NCBI GenBank assembly: GCA_000440235.1
Contig: ALKQ01000074.1
Span: 1-45,281 of the forward strand
Length of the DNA: 45,281 nt
Direction: 5' to 3'
DNA from: Streptococcus suis 10581
Lineage (GTDB): Bacteria > Bacillota > Bacilli > Lactobacillales > Streptococcaceae
Part shown: positions 17,441 to 26,662 of the stretch, in pieces
How positions within the stretch are numbered: the first letter of the stretch is position 1
Layout: every line of letters starts with the position of its first letter
Position numbers and translations under genes: made by a program
The notes under the pieces: generated by a model
What the model was told of the DNA's origin: nothing
Database searches by the model: none
What the model saw: only the letters and a program-made list of their open reading frames with translations

Positions 17441-18058
17441 ATGAAATGGAATAAAAAACTAGCACTCAGTGCTGTACTCGTAGCAAGCTTGTTTACTTTG
17501 TCAGCCTGTCAGTCGATTTCAAATTGGTGGAAGAATACCAAGGAAGAATGGATTGGCTTGGAAATGACAGTTCGGACATTTGATGAGAATTCTCAGCTAA
17601 TAGATGAAATGTCTGGTAAGTCCTTATCGATTTCGCGGAATGAAGAATTCGACTCAGTGGATGCCGAAGGCTATTCTAATGCGGATTCGTCTGTTTTGAA
17701 AGTGACACTAGGTAATTACGAAATTGACCACGTAGGCTCATCTTTGATTGCAGCAGAAGAAGGTTTGGAAGACTTGTATGCGAAGTATCAGACCACAGTA
17801 GATATTGCAAATTACGATCGTGCAATTCCCTTGGTTAATCGGATGGTTTCTAGCTTGAAAAATGATTTTACAGGTAAGGCAAAGGTGGTTTTGATTCGTT
17901 CGCAAAACGGAACCCCGCTTGCTACTTATGTAGGTGATAAAGTGTCTCTTTATGCATCTGATGCACCTAAGACTTCTGAACTCTTAATTGATGGCAAGCG
18001 GTTGATTATATACCGCTGTGATTATACAATTTATGATAGAGAATTATTGGAGAACTAA
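17441..18058 (+). CDS. DUF5052 family lipoprotein
   Basis: A 205-residue exported lipoprotein. The signal peptide (residues 1-22) ends in the lipobox LSAC, so Cys23 should be lipidated and the protein held on the outer face of the membrane. The mature part is a single soluble domain beginning QSISNWWKNTKEEWIGLEM, which I recognise as the DUF5052 family of Firmicutes. No catalytic motif is visible and the function is unknown. GGAGG precedes the ATG. The next gene starts directly after its stop codon, so the two are co-transcribed. Confidence 0.85.
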   Translation: MKWNKKLALSAVLVASLFTLSACQSISNWWKNTKEEWIGLEMTVRTFDENSQLIDEMSGKSLSISRNEEFDSVDAEGYSNADSSVLKVTLGNYEIDHVGSSLIAAEEGLEDLYAKYQTTVDIANYDRAIPLVNRMVSSLKNDFTGKAKVVLIRSQNGTPLATYVGDKVSLYASDAPKTSELLIDGKRLIIYRCDYTIYDRELLEN

Positions 18059-18568
18059 ATGATAGACATTCGTTCCGCAAGGACAGAGGATGCGGCAGAC
18101 CTTGTGGCAATTTATGCTCCTTATGTAGAAAAGACCGCTATTACCTTTGAAACAGAAGTACCGACTGTGGAAGCCTTTGCAAGTCGAATTGAAAAGACCT
18201 TGGAGAAGTTTCCCTATCTGGTCGCAGAAGAAGAAGGGCGGGTTGTGGGGTATGCTTACGCATCGACCTACTATGCCCGTGCTGCTTACGATTGGACGGT
18301 GGAATTATCCGTATATATCAAGCAAGAAGTACGTGGAAAAGGAATTGGAACTCTTCTCTACAATGCTTTGGAAAAGGAACTGACAGCGCGTGGTTTTAAA
18401 AATTTCTTAGCCTGTATCGCCCTACCAAACGCAGCCTCTATAGCACTCCATGAGAAGAGGGGCTATGAACAGGTAGCACATTTCAAAAAAGTTGGGTACA
18501 AATTCGATAGCTGGCATGATATTGTCTGGCTCCAAAAATCTTTGGTAGGTGAGAATAATGAAGATTGA
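18059..18568 (+). CDS. GNAT family N-acetyltransferase (phosphinothricin acetyltransferase-like)
   Basis: A 169-residue acetyltransferase. IDIRSARTEDAADLVAIYAPYV and AITFETE at the start, AYDWTVELSVYI, the acetyl-CoA loop VRGKGIG and the tail KVGYKFDSWHDIVWLQK match the phosphinothricin/methionine sulfoximine acetyltransferase subgroup (Pat/YwnH type). The natural substrate is probably an amino acid analogue, but this is family knowledge rather than something visible. The ATG follows the lipoprotein stop with no gap, and its own end overlaps the next gene by 11 bases. Confidence 0.87.
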   Translation: MIDIRSARTEDAADLVAIYAPYVEKTAITFETEVPTVEAFASRIEKTLEKFPYLVAEEEGRVVGYAYASTYYARAAYDWTVELSVYIKQEVRGKGIGTLLYNALEKELTARGFKNFLACIALPNAASIALHEKRGYEQVAHFKKVGYKFDSWHDIVWLQKSLVGENNED

Positions 18569-19211
18569 AGAATTAGAAAAACGACTCTTGGCTGTAGCAG
18601 ATACCAGTCAGGCCCAGCCTATGAAGGCCTATATGAAGAATCACTTTGATTTCTTAGGTGTTCGATCACCTGACCGCAAAACAGTTGCTAAGCAGTTTTT
18701 CAAAGACTTTAAGGCTCAGGGAATTGATTGGGACTTTGTAGAGGCTTGTTGGGCCAAACCCTACCGCGAGTTTCAGTATATCGCTATTGATTACCTGGTT
18801 ACCAAGAAAAAAGACTTGGTTTTAGCCGACCTGCCCCGCTTAAAAAAGTTAGCTCAAACAAAGTCTTGGTGGGATAGTATTGATGGTCTGGATAAATTAG
18901 TAGGTAAGATTGTTTTGGACAATCCAGAGGCCAAGCAGACCATTTTAGAATGGAGCCTTAATGATGATTTCTGGTTGAGGCGAATTGCCATTGACCACCA
19001 ACTCTTGCAAAAAGAAAAGACAGATACAGAACTTCTTGAGAAAATTATTGTTAACAATTTCAATCAGACCGAATTTTTCATTAACAAGGCGATTGGCTGG
19101 AGTTTGAGAGATTATTCCAAGACCAATCCTGACTGGGTGCGGGATTTTCTTGATAAATATAGTTCTCAAATGGCAGGCTTGTCCATTCGTGAAGCTAGTA
19201 AGTACATCTAG
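18558..19211 (+). CDS. DNA alkylation repair protein (AlkD-like HEAT-repeat glycosylase)
   Basis: A ~217-residue all-helical protein of the AlkC/AlkD type, which removes bulky or charged alkylated bases such as 3-methyladenine and 7-methylguanine. Conserved blocks are YMKNHFDFLGVRSPDRK near the start, EFQYIAIDYL, TKSWWDSIDGLD and FFINKAIGWSLRDYSK. I start it at the ATG at 18558, with GGTGAG a few bases upstream, rather than the GTG at 18549. It overlaps the acetyltransferase end. Its TAG stop is part of the TAGGAGG ribosome binding site of the next gene. Confidence 0.9.
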   Translation: MKIEELEKRLLAVADTSQAQPMKAYMKNHFDFLGVRSPDRKTVAKQFFKDFKAQGIDWDFVEACWAKPYREFQYIAIDYLVTKKKDLVLADLPRLKKLAQTKSWWDSIDGLDKLVGKIVLDNPEAKQTILEWSLNDDFWLRRIAIDHQLLQKEKTDTELLEKIIVNNFNQTEFFINKAIGWSLRDYSKTNPDWVRDFLDKYSSQMAGLSIREASKYI

Positions 19212-19219
19212 GAGGAATT

Positions 19220-19508
19220 TTGTCTAAAGTATATGAATTTGAAGCAATTATCCACCCTGTTCCAGATAAGGGAGGAGCCTATGGCATCTTTCCTTATGAT
19301 ATTCGCGAGGAATTTGGCAAAGGGCAGGGTAAAAGTCCATGCGACATTTGATGGTCATCCCTATGATGGTTCCATTGTCAATATGGGAGTAAAAGATGAA
19401 GCAGGCAATATCTGTTATATTATTGGAATTCAGAAGGCTATTCGAGCTGCCATAGGTAAACAGGCTGGTGATAGAGTTCAGGTGACTATTCAAGAACGCT
19501 TGGATTAG
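19220..19508 (+). pseudogene. DUF1905 domain protein, frameshifted
   Basis: A TTG start (19220) follows GGAGGA, and the frame reads [20 protein letters not shown] and then [14 protein letters not shown], as DUF1905 proteins do. At about 19325 the frame breaks. Removing one base there (the C of GGGCAGGG) would restore [20 protein letters not shown] and the rest to the stop at 19506-19508. The product would be ~96 residues, a usual length. This is either a real one-base insertion or a sequencing error. DUF1905 proteins have no established biochemical role. Last gene of the 17441-19508 operon. Confidence 0.75.
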
Positions 19509-19514
19509 TGTGAC

Positions 19515-19542
19515 TTGCAATTTTTTCAGATTATGGTAGAAT
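19515..19542 (+). promoter_or_regulatory. Promoter of the small RNA at 19550
   Basis: TTGCAA (19515-19520), a 16-base spacer and TAGAAT (19537-19542), predicting a transcript start near 19549. Confidence 0.65.
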
Positions 19543-19549
19543 AGTTACA

Positions 19550-19700
19550 TGCGATGAGCCGAGTAGTGACTTTGTCACATTCGACGCTAGGGAGGTCTTC
19601 ATTAGATTGAAACGCAGGAGCGGACCTTGGTTAGATGCTGTGAACCTTCTAACCTCATCGGAAACGATGCCCTTGCCCACCTTTTAGGTGGGCTTTTTTA
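19550..19700 (+). ncRNA. Structured small RNA, probable streptococcal asd RNA motif
   Basis: An RNA of about 150 bases with its own promoter and intrinsic terminator and no open frame. The closing stem is CGATGA (19552-19557) with TCATCG (19655-19660). Inside it are CGAGTAGTGAC/GTCACATTCG (19560-19570/19574-19583), AGGTC/GACCT (19593-19597/19623-19627) and GGTTAGA/TCTAACC (19629-19635/19648-19654), so a multi-branch junction. A further stem CATCG-GAAA-CGATG (19656-19669) competes with the closing stem. The asd RNA motif is known from lactic acid bacteria near asd, which is the next housekeeping gene here (24149). I assign it from that context and its general form; I cannot align it to the Rfam model. 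Confidence 0.6.
19675..19700 (+). terminator. Intrinsic terminator of the small RNA
   Basis: GCCCACC-TTTTA-GGTGGGC followed by TTTTTT. Confidence 0.85.
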
Positions 19701-19862
19701 TATATTGAGTATATATTGAGTTGAATATTTCCTATAATCAATAATTAATGATACTCTAATGATGAATATTTTCACTCCTCTGTCTGAGGTTTGTGATTAG
19801 TTATTAGTTATTTGCTTATTCTTGGTCAGACTTGACTGGGAGATAATAATCGTGGAGTTTAT

Positions 19863-22800
19863 ATGAAAAAGATAACAAAATCATCCATTTACAAAGTTTC
19901 TTTATTTTCAAGCATGGTACTACCGGCTTTCCTCTTTGTTAAGCAAGTTCAGGGGCAAGAGATTGTGACGACTGTTGAGAACCAGCAAGCAACTGCTGTC
20001 CTCCAACCAGTAGTCGAAAATACGGAGTTAGATGTTGAAGAGGTGGTAGACTCAGCTGCTGTTGGGGTAGAGGTTCCAGTATTTACAGACCCTCATATCC
20101 AGCAACCACCAGTAAATGAAGATAGTCCAGCCAAGGAATTTGAAGCTAATGAAGTTACCAAGGTCGAAGGTGTCCAATTAGATAGTAGTAACGATAAACG
20201 CCATGTCCTAGATGAGGGGACTGAACATCTGATTAGACAATCCGAGAATGGTACTATTTATATGGAGTACAAAGCTAGTCAAAATGCAGGTTTTCATAGT
20301 ATATTTTCGACATCAAGTGATACAAAGGCAAATGAATATACTGCACTCATTGCAAAAGATAGCAGTGTTATGCTTGAAAGCCGTGTAGATGGTGGACGGA
20401 CCATTGCCAATGTCACCCAGATGGATGCCAATATGGTCAATGGTGAGTGGAATGCTGTTGCCATGACATATGAAAAAGTCTTGAATAGCCAAGAAATGGA
20501 TATCAAACTCTACATTAATGGTCAATTGTCTGGTATAACCAGAGCCAGTCAAGGAATTTTTACCAGTGCGACAGCAATGAGCCATGCTCAACTTGGTGCA
20601 ACCAAACGTGGTAATGACTTGCGTTGGGGTATTGAACAGATGGACGTTCGCAATTTTACATTTTATAATAAAGTTTTGACAGCTGAAGAGATTGCTCGTC
20701 GTTCTGCTTTGTTTGTTCGTGAAACTTTCCCAGTAGATAGTTTGGAAAGGACTGGAATTTCTGAAAAAGTTGTGGTTTTTGAAGGTGGACGAGCTGGTCA
20801 GAAAGGTCCAGAAGGAGCTGCTAGTTTCCGAATTCCAGCTCTTTTGAAGACTGATAAGGGAACCTTGATTGCAGCGACAGATATGCGACATGATCATTCG
20901 GGTGACTGGGGTGATATTGCTCAAGTTGTGAAACGTAGTTCGGATAATGGTCAGACTTGGGGTTCAACTATTAAAATCGTTGATTTGAAGAATAATGAAA
21001 AAGCAGTCAACCGTTCCATTGGGGCACCTTTGACAATTGATACAGCTCTTGTTCAAGATCCTACAACGAAACGAATTTTTGCGATTTATGATATGTATCC
21101 AGAAGGACAGGCATTGTTTGGAATGCCGTCTCAAAGAGAGGTAGAGTATACTGTTGTTAATGGAAAATCTTATCTAAACCTCTATTCCAATAAGAATGAT
21201 CGACCATTTACCTTGCGAGAAAATGGCTACATCTATACTCCTGACGGGCAGATAACTCGTTATCGGGTTAATACAGGCGATAGTAGTCCAGCTTATGCTA
21301 ATATGGGGGATCTATATTATAATCAACAATTAATTGGTAATATCTATAATCAGACGGATGACCCAGGTTTGTTCCGTGTAGCAAAAGCAAACTACATTTG
21401 GATGTCTTATAGTGATGATGATGGTTTGACCTGGTCGCGACCAGAGGATATCACACCGAGTGTTAAGAAAGACTATATGAAATTTCTAGGCTTGGGACCA
21501 GGTACTGGTATTACCTTGCATACAGGTCCAAATAAGGGGCGTTTAGTAGTGCCTGCCTACTCAGCTAACTGGCAGACGGGCTTATATGGTTCTCAATCAG
21601 CTCTTGTTTTCTATTCTGATGACCATGGTAGAACATGGAAAGCAGGACAGACTTTCAATGATAATCGGCGTTTAGAAAATGGGACAGTTCTACACTCAAG
21701 TACCATGAATAACTCAGTAGAGCAGGGAACGGAAGCAACACTAGTTCAATTTGGTAATGGTCAGTTGAAAATGTTTATGCGTGGTTTAGTTGGTCAGGTA
21801 CGTGTAGCAACAAGTCTAGATGGCGGTCAAACCTGGTTGAATGATCTGGAAGTTTTGGAAGATGTTCATGATTCCTATGTTCAATTGTCCGCTATTCGCC
21901 ATGTTCGCAATGGGAAAGAATATGTTCTTTTAGCCAATGCTGGTGGACCTGGCCGTAATCGTGTTAACGGCACTATTCATGTAGCGGAAGTAGATGCAAA
22001 TGGTCGCTTAAACTGGTTACACCACAGCCTGATTCAAGATGGTAATTTCGCTTATAATTCCTTGCAATATCTAGGAAATGATACCTTTGGTATTCTTTAT
22101 GAGCATACAACAGGTAACCAGAATGCCTACAGTCTCTATTATAAACAAGTGACATGGGATTATTTGACACGGCCTGCTACTGCAAATGCAACAAGTTCTA
22201 TTCAGTCTGTCAGTCTAGGTCGTGATAATCAACTATACCTTTCTTTTACTAAACCGATAATCGCATTAAATCAACCAAACCTTAGAACAAGTACAGGTCA
22301 AGTATTAAATTTTCTTGGTCAATTAGATAGTCATACATTGGTTTATCGTTGGAATCAGCAAGATACAAGTTTATCCATAGAAGGTTTGTCTAGAGGTGCA
22401 ATTGTCACTTTGTCTAATAAAGATGCCCTTGTAAGAGCTGTTTTCGAGAAGACTTTGGCTGATCATTCGAAGAAAGTGTCGAGTGACCGCTTGCTTGTGA
22501 CAGGTGAGGATGTCTATGAAGACAGTTTCAGACGTGGATTAGGAAATTTGATGGATGGTGATTTAGAAAGTCTAACCGAATTGCGTTGGAATTTGACAGA
22601 TAAAATTACCCTACCGCAGACTATTTCCATTCAGACACGTAATCAACAAGCCATTCAACTTGATAAGTTAGCTCTTTTCAAGCGTATCAATAATTACGGT
22701 ACGGTAACAAAGTACCGCATTAAGACGTATGACGGAGCTACCTTAACTCACGATTCTGGCATTATAGAAGTTCCTTATGCTCAGACGGAGGATAGCTACA

Positions 22801-24023
22801 AATTTACCAGTCGTGTTTTTGCTAATAAGGTTGAGTTGATAATTTTAGAAGCTAAATTCCGACCAGATATTATCAATAACCGTACAATGACAATCAAAGA
22901 AGTTGAATTGTATGAGGTTGGAGATGCAGTTGAAGAGCAGCCAGCCTTTCGGGTAGAAAAGATTGACAGTTCACGCTTATCTGTTCGTGGTGAAAATGTC
23001 TACGAGGATACCTTTGGGCGTGGTTTATCTAACCTAATGGATGGCAATAAGGAAAGTTTGACGGAGCTTCGATGGAATTTAACTGATCGAATCACTCTGC
23101 CACAGACCATTACTATTCAGACTAGAAATGGCCAAGCAACTAGATTGCATAGTCTGGTCATGACCAAGCGTATCAATAACAACGGAACGGTCACTAAATA
23201 TCGAATAAAGGCTTATAATGGTGTGAATCTGGTTCATCAATCAACTGAAATTTCGGTGCCGTATGAAAGAGAGATTGAAACTTATCAATTTACACGAGAG
23301 ATTCGAGCGGATAGAGTGGAGTTGATTATTCTGGAGGCGCGTGTGCGACCAAATCAGATCAATAATCGCATGATGACCTTGAAAGAGGTGGAATTATTTG
23401 AATACGTTTCAAGTCAAGCCGAACCTGCCTTTGCTAATCATCAGGTATTGAGTTTGGATCCTCTTCAGACAAATGCCCAAAATGGGAAACGCCTTGAATT
23501 AGATAGCAGTGTCAAGGATAACCTTTTAGCTATCAATAGTGGAACAATTTTCATGGACTTTAAAGCCAGTACAACTTCAGGTTTTTATAGCCTATTCTCA
23601 ACATCAAGTGCTAGTCTAAAAAATGAGTACTCAGCTCTCATAGTGCGGGATGGAAAACTGATTTTTGAAAGCCGTGTTGGCAGTGGTGGACATACAATCG
23701 GCCATATTACAGATGCCAGTCAACGATTAATAAATGGAAATTGGAATACTATGGCCATGACCTATGAACAAGTTGGAACAAGTACTCAGTTTCTAGTCAA
23801 ATTATATGTGAATGGAAAACTGTCTGGTCAGACGACCATGTCGCAAGCTCCATTTACCTCTGCTACAGCTATGGACTATGTCCAAGTTGGTGGAACCCGT
23901 CGTCAAACGGAACTTCGTTGGACGGTTGATGAGTTGAACCTTCGTCAATTTGTCCTCTATAATAGTGCTTTGACCCCAGAGGAAATTGAGCAACGTTCGC
24001 GGATGCTTGCCTACTCTGCATAA
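19863..24023 (+). CDS. nanA: Secreted sialidase (neuraminidase) with duplicated LamG and accessory domains
   Basis: A 1,386-residue exported glycoside hydrolase that releases terminal sialic acid from host glycans. The signal peptide spans about residues 1-32. A LamG-like domain (~102-285) precedes the six-bladed catalytic domain (~293-770), which has the FRIP motif (near 322), Arg/Asp in TDMRHDHSGDW, Asp boxes SSDNGQTWG, YSDDDGLTW, YSDDHGRTW and SLDGGQTWL (near 359, 516, 585, 651) and the EQGTEATLVQF glutamate. Two ~150-residue repeats follow (near 871 and 1035, each with DRLLVTGEDVYED-like starts and ELRWNLTD), then a second LamG domain (~1193-1386). The protein ends right after it with no LPXTG signal, unlike pneumococcal NanA, so it should be released or held non-covalently. 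It sits between the small RNA and asd. Confidence 0.93.
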   Translation: MKKITKSSIYKVSLFSSMVLPAFLFVKQVQGQEIVTTVENQQATAVLQPVVENTELDVEEVVDSAAVGVEVPVFTDPHIQQPPVNEDSPAKEFEANEVTKVEGVQLDSSNDKRHVLDEGTEHLIRQSENGTIYMEYKASQNAGFHSIFSTSSDTKANEYTALIAKDSSVMLESRVDGGRTIANVTQMDANMVNGEWNAVAMTYEKVLNSQEMDIKLYINGQLSGITRASQGIFTSATAMSHAQLGATKRGNDLRWGIEQMDVRNFTFYNKVLTAEEIARRSALFVRETFPVDSLERTGISEKVVVFEGGRAGQKGPEGAASFRIPALLKTDKGTLIAATDMRHDHSGDWGDIAQVVKRSSDNGQTWGSTIKIVDLKNNEKAVNRSIGAPLTIDTALVQDPTTKRIFAIYDMYPEGQALFGMPSQREVEYTVVNGKSYLNLYSNKNDRPFTLRENGYIYTPDGQITRYRVNTGDSSPAYANMGDLYYNQQLIGNIYNQTDDPGLFRVAKANYIWMSYSDDDGLTWSRPEDITPSVKKDYMKFLGLGPGTGITLHTGPNKGRLVVPAYSANWQTGLYGSQSALVFYSDDHGRTWKAGQTFNDNRRLENGTVLHSSTMNNSVEQGTEATLVQFGNGQLKMFMRGLVGQVRVATSLDGGQTWLNDLEVLEDVHDSYVQLSAIRHVRNGKEYVLLANAGGPGRNRVNGTIHVAEVDANGRLNWLHHSLIQDGNFAYNSLQYLGNDTFGILYEHTTGNQNAYSLYYKQVTWDYLTRPATANATSSIQSVSLGRDNQLYLSFTKPIIALNQPNLRTSTGQVLNFLGQLDSHTLVYRWNQQDTSLSIEGLSRGAIVTLSNKDALVRAVFEKTLADHSKKVSSDRLLVTGEDVYEDSFRRGLGNLMDGDLESLTELRWNLTDKITLPQTISIQTRNQQAIQLDKLALFKRINNYGTVTKYRIKTYDGATLTHDSGIIEVPYAQTEDSYKFTSRVFANKVELIILEAKFRPDIINNRTMTIKEVELYEVGDAVEEQPAFRVEKIDSSRLSVRGENVYEDTFGRGLSNLMDGNKESLTELRWNLTDRITLPQTITIQTRNGQATRLHSLVMTKRINNNGTVTKYRIKAYNGVNLVHQSTEISVPYEREIETYQFTREIRADRVELIILEARVRPNQINNRMMTLKEVELFEYVSSQAEPAFANHQVLSLDPLQTNAQNGKRLELDSSVKDNLLAINSGTIFMDFKASTTSGFYSLFSTSSASLKNEYSALIVRDGKLIFESRVGSGGHTIGHITDASQRLINGNWNTMAMTYEQVGTSTQFLVKLYVNGKLSGQTTMSQAPFTSATAMDYVQVGGTRRQTELRWTVDELNLRQFVLYNSALTPEEIEQRSRMLAYSA

Positions 24024-24034
24024 TTATTTCAAAT

Positions 24035-24070
24035 GGGTCCTGAGAAATTCAGTTTTCTCAGGGCTTTTCT
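24035..24070 (+). terminator. Terminator of nanA
   Basis: CCTGAGAAA (24039-24047) pairs with TTTCTCAGG (24054-24062), then GCTTTTCTTTT. Confidence 0.8.
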
Positions 24071-24083
24071 TTTCAAAATATTA

Positions 24084-24092
24084 TGGTATAAT
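24084..24092 (+). promoter_or_regulatory. asd promoter -10 region
   Basis: TGGTATAAT, an extended -10 element, 57 bases upstream of asd. The gene therefore does not depend on read-through from nanA or the small RNA. Confidence 0.55.
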
Positions 24093-24148
24093 TATGAAAT
24101 AACAAATTTTTAGAAAATTTTGAAGAATTGATCTAAAGGAGATTTTTT

Positions 24149-25225
24149 ATGGCTTATGTAGTAGCTGTTGTTGGTGCGACTGGTGCAGTTGGTGCCCAAA
24201 TGATTAAAATGTTGGAAGAATCAACTCTTCCAATCGAGAAAGTACGTTTCTTGGCTTCTGCTCGTTCAGCAGGCAAGACCTTGCAGTTCAAGGGACAAGA
24301 TATTGTCATCGAAGAAACAACAGAGACAGCTTTTGAAGGAGTGGATATTGCCCTCTTCTCAGCTGGTGGCTCTACATCTGCCAAATATGCTCCTTACGCA
24401 GTAAAAGCTGGCGCAGTTGTGGTGGATAACACATCTTATTTCCGTCAAAATCCAGATGTACCATTGGTTGTTCCAGAGGTAAATGCTCATGCACTTGATG
24501 CCCACAATGGTATCATTGCTTGTCCAAACTGTTCAACTATCCAAATGATGGTTGCCTTGGAACCTGTTCGTCAAAAATGGGGCTTGGAGCGGATTATCGT
24601 ATCCACTTATCAGGCAGTTTCTGGTGCTGGTATGGGAGCTATTTTGGAAACACAAGCTCAGCTTCGCTCGGTATTGAATGATGGAGTAGAGCCAAAAGCA
24701 GTAGAAGCCAACATTCTTCCTTCTGGTGGTGATAAGAAGCACTATCCAATTGGCTTTAATGCTATTCCTCAAATCGATCTCTTCACTGAAAATGACTATA
24801 CTTATGAAGAGATGAAGATGACAAAAGAAACCAAGAAAATCATGGAAGATGACAGCATTGCCGTTTCTGCAACATGCGTCCGTATTCCAGTCTTGTCTGC
24901 TCACTCTGAGTCTGTCTACATCGAAACCAAGGAAATCGCTCCGATTGATGAGGTGAAAGCAGCCATTGCTGCCTTCCCAGGTGCAGTTTTAGAAGATGAT
25001 GTGGCAAATCAAGTCTATCCGCAAGCTATTAACGCTGTTGGAAGCCGTGATACTTTCGTGGGTCGTATACGTAAGGATCTTGACAAGGACAATGGTATCC
25101 ACATGTGGGTTGTTTCTGACAACTTGCTCAAAGGTGCTGCATGGAACTCTGTTCAAATCGCTGAAACTCTCCATGAACGTGGTCTTGTTCGTCCAACTGC
25201 AGAATTGAAATTTGAGTTGAAATAA
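24149..25225 (+). CDS. asd: Aspartate-semialdehyde dehydrogenase
   Basis: A 358-residue NADP-dependent enzyme that reduces aspartyl phosphate to aspartate semialdehyde, the branch point to lysine, diaminopimelate, threonine and methionine. The N-terminal [18 protein letters not shown] loop binds NADP, C128 in CPNCSTIQ is the catalytic cysteine, and HSESVYIE and the [11 protein letters not shown] tail are conserved. AAAGGAG precedes the ATG. dapA follows after a terminator, so the two consecutive steps of the lysine branch are adjacent. Confidence 0.97.
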   Translation: MAYVVAVVGATGAVGAQMIKMLEESTLPIEKVRFLASARSAGKTLQFKGQDIVIEETTETAFEGVDIALFSAGGSTSAKYAPYAVKAGAVVVDNTSYFRQNPDVPLVVPEVNAHALDAHNGIIACPNCSTIQMMVALEPVRQKWGLERIIVSTYQAVSGAGMGAILETQAQLRSVLNDGVEPKAVEANILPSGGDKKHYPIGFNAIPQIDLFTENDYTYEEMKMTKETKKIMEDDSIAVSATCVRIPVLSAHSESVYIETKEIAPIDEVKAAIAAFPGAVLEDDVANQVYPQAINAVGSRDTFVGRIRKDLDKDNGIHMWVVSDNLLKGAAWNSVQIAETLHERGLVRPTAELKFELK

Positions 25226-25247
25226 GTTTGAGGACTTAGAAAAAATC

Positions 25248-25270
25248 AAAGGCTGGTTTCAGCCTTTTTT
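25248..25270 (+). terminator. Terminator between asd and dapA
   Basis: AAAGGCTG-GTTT-CAGCCTTT followed by TTT. It lies only 24 bases before dapA, so dapA may rely on partial read-through. Confidence 0.75.
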
Positions 25271-25293
25271 GGCAAGAGAAAGAGAGAAAATCT

Positions 25294-26229
25294 ATGTCTA
25301 TTCAAGATTTACGTGATGTAAAAATCATTACAGCCATGATTACACCTTTTAAAGAAGATGGTGCAATTAACTATGATGTGTTGCCAGAGTTGGTTGAGCA
25401 TCTATTGTCTCACCATACGGAGGGGATTTTGTTGGCAGGAACAACTGCTGAAAGTCCAACCCTTACACACGCGGAAGAATTAGAATTGTTTGCGGCGGTA
25501 CAAAAAATTGTCAATGGTCGTGTCCCTTTGATTGCTGGTATCGGTACCAATGATACCCGTGACTCGATTGAGTTTGCCAAGGAAGTTGCGGCCTTTGGTG
25601 GCTTTGCGGCTGGACTTGCTATTGTGCCTTACTACAACAAGCCTTCTCAAGAAGGTATGTACCAACACTTTAAGGCTATTGCGGATGCTTCTGATTTGCC
25701 AATTATTATCTACAACATTCCAGGTCGTGTCGTGGTTGAAATGACGCCAGAAACCATGTTGCGTTTGGCAGAGCATCCAAATATTATCGGTGTCAAAGAG
25801 TGTACCAGCCTTGCCAATATGGCCTACTTGATCGAAAATAAGCCCGAGGATTTCTTAGTTTATACTGGTGAGGACGGGGATGCCTTCCATGCTATGAACT
25901 TGGGTGCTGATGGAGTAATCTCCGTTGCTTCCCATACCAATGGCGATGAAATGTATGACATGTTCACAGCTATTGAGCAGCAAGATATCCGAACTGCGGC
26001 AGCTATTCAACGCAAGTTTATTCCCAAAGTTAATGCACTCTTCTCATACCCAAGTCCTGCACCAGTTAAAGCGGTTCTTAACTATATGGGATTTGAAGTT
26101 GGACCACTCCGCTTACCATTGGTACCTTGTCCAGAAGAAGACGCAAAACGCATTATCAAAGTTGTCGTTGACGGCGACTACGAAGCAACCAAAGCAACCG
26201 TGACAGGAGTCGTACGACCGGATTATTAA
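25294..26229 (+). CDS. dapA: 4-hydroxy-tetrahydrodipicolinate synthase
   Basis: A 311-residue TIM-barrel enzyme that condenses pyruvate with aspartate semialdehyde, the product of asd just upstream. [14 protein letters not shown] is the substrate-binding loop, [14 protein letters not shown] contains the active-site tyrosine, and K168 in GVKECTS forms the Schiff base with pyruvate. AGAAAGAGAG lies before the ATG. The end is followed directly by a BOX-like repeat, with no separate terminator. Confidence 0.96.
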   Translation: MSIQDLRDVKIITAMITPFKEDGAINYDVLPELVEHLLSHHTEGILLAGTTAESPTLTHAEELELFAAVQKIVNGRVPLIAGIGTNDTRDSIEFAKEVAAFGGFAAGLAIVPYYNKPSQEGMYQHFKAIADASDLPIIIYNIPGRVVVEMTPETMLRLAEHPNIIGVKECTSLANMAYLIENKPEDFLVYTGEDGDAFHAMNLGADGVISVASHTNGDEMYDMFTAIEQQDIRTAAAIQRKFIPKVNALFSYPSPAPVKAVLNYMGFEVGPLRLPLVPCPEEDAKRIIKVVVDGDYEATKATVTGVVRPDY

Positions 26230-26233
26230 AAAT

Positions 26234-26437
26234 GTCTGGGGGAGTGAAACAGTTCGGGGAACTGTTTCAGCTGGTCACCAAGAAATATGAAAGTGACCAT
26301 AGAAGACCCGAGCCTAGAAACTGGAAAGCAAGGATAGTCTACGGATAGACTGTTTTAACGCGAGCCAAGAAACAAGAGAGCGAGCAATATCTGGGGGAGT
26401 GAAACAGTTCGAGGAACTGTTTCAGCTGGTCATCTAG
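26234..26437 (-). repeat. BOX-like hairpin-array repeat, copy 1
   Basis: Read on the minus strand it holds GGTCAC/GTGACC closing the loop TTTCATATTTCTTG (26273-26298), then a palindrome GAAACAGTTC/GAACTGTTTC (26246-26268), then CTCCCCCAGA. A 43-base block at 26235-26277 is repeated at 26390-26432 with one mismatch. A third stem AGTCTA/TAGACT lies between. It shares its plan with the repeats at 31110, 34187 and 44780. Confidence 0.75.
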
Positions 26438-26662
26438 AGAGTTGAATTTGAAGAGGAAATACTTATTACATGTCTAGAGTATCTTCATTATTTTTATTCT
26501 TTTAGATTTATTTAAGCTAGCTATTTTATAATAAAAACATCTTTTTCATATAATCTCCTGAAAGCACTCGAATGAATTCGGGTGTTTTCTTTGTTTATAG
26601 TACTTTGAATAAATGACTAATTAGTTATAAAATTAAGCTATCATATTTAGAGAGGTTATCTT

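Noticed and set aside
19550..19700. A riboswitch or T-box controlling nanA.
   Set aside because: The terminator hairpin is strong and complete, no specifier or T-box sequence is visible, and nanA starts 160 bases later after an AT-rich region.
26234..26437. A CRISPR-like arrangement, because a 43-base block repeats 155 bases apart.
   Set aside because: Only two copies, the spacer length is wrong, there are no cas genes, and the block is an inverted-repeat module shared with other intergenic sites.
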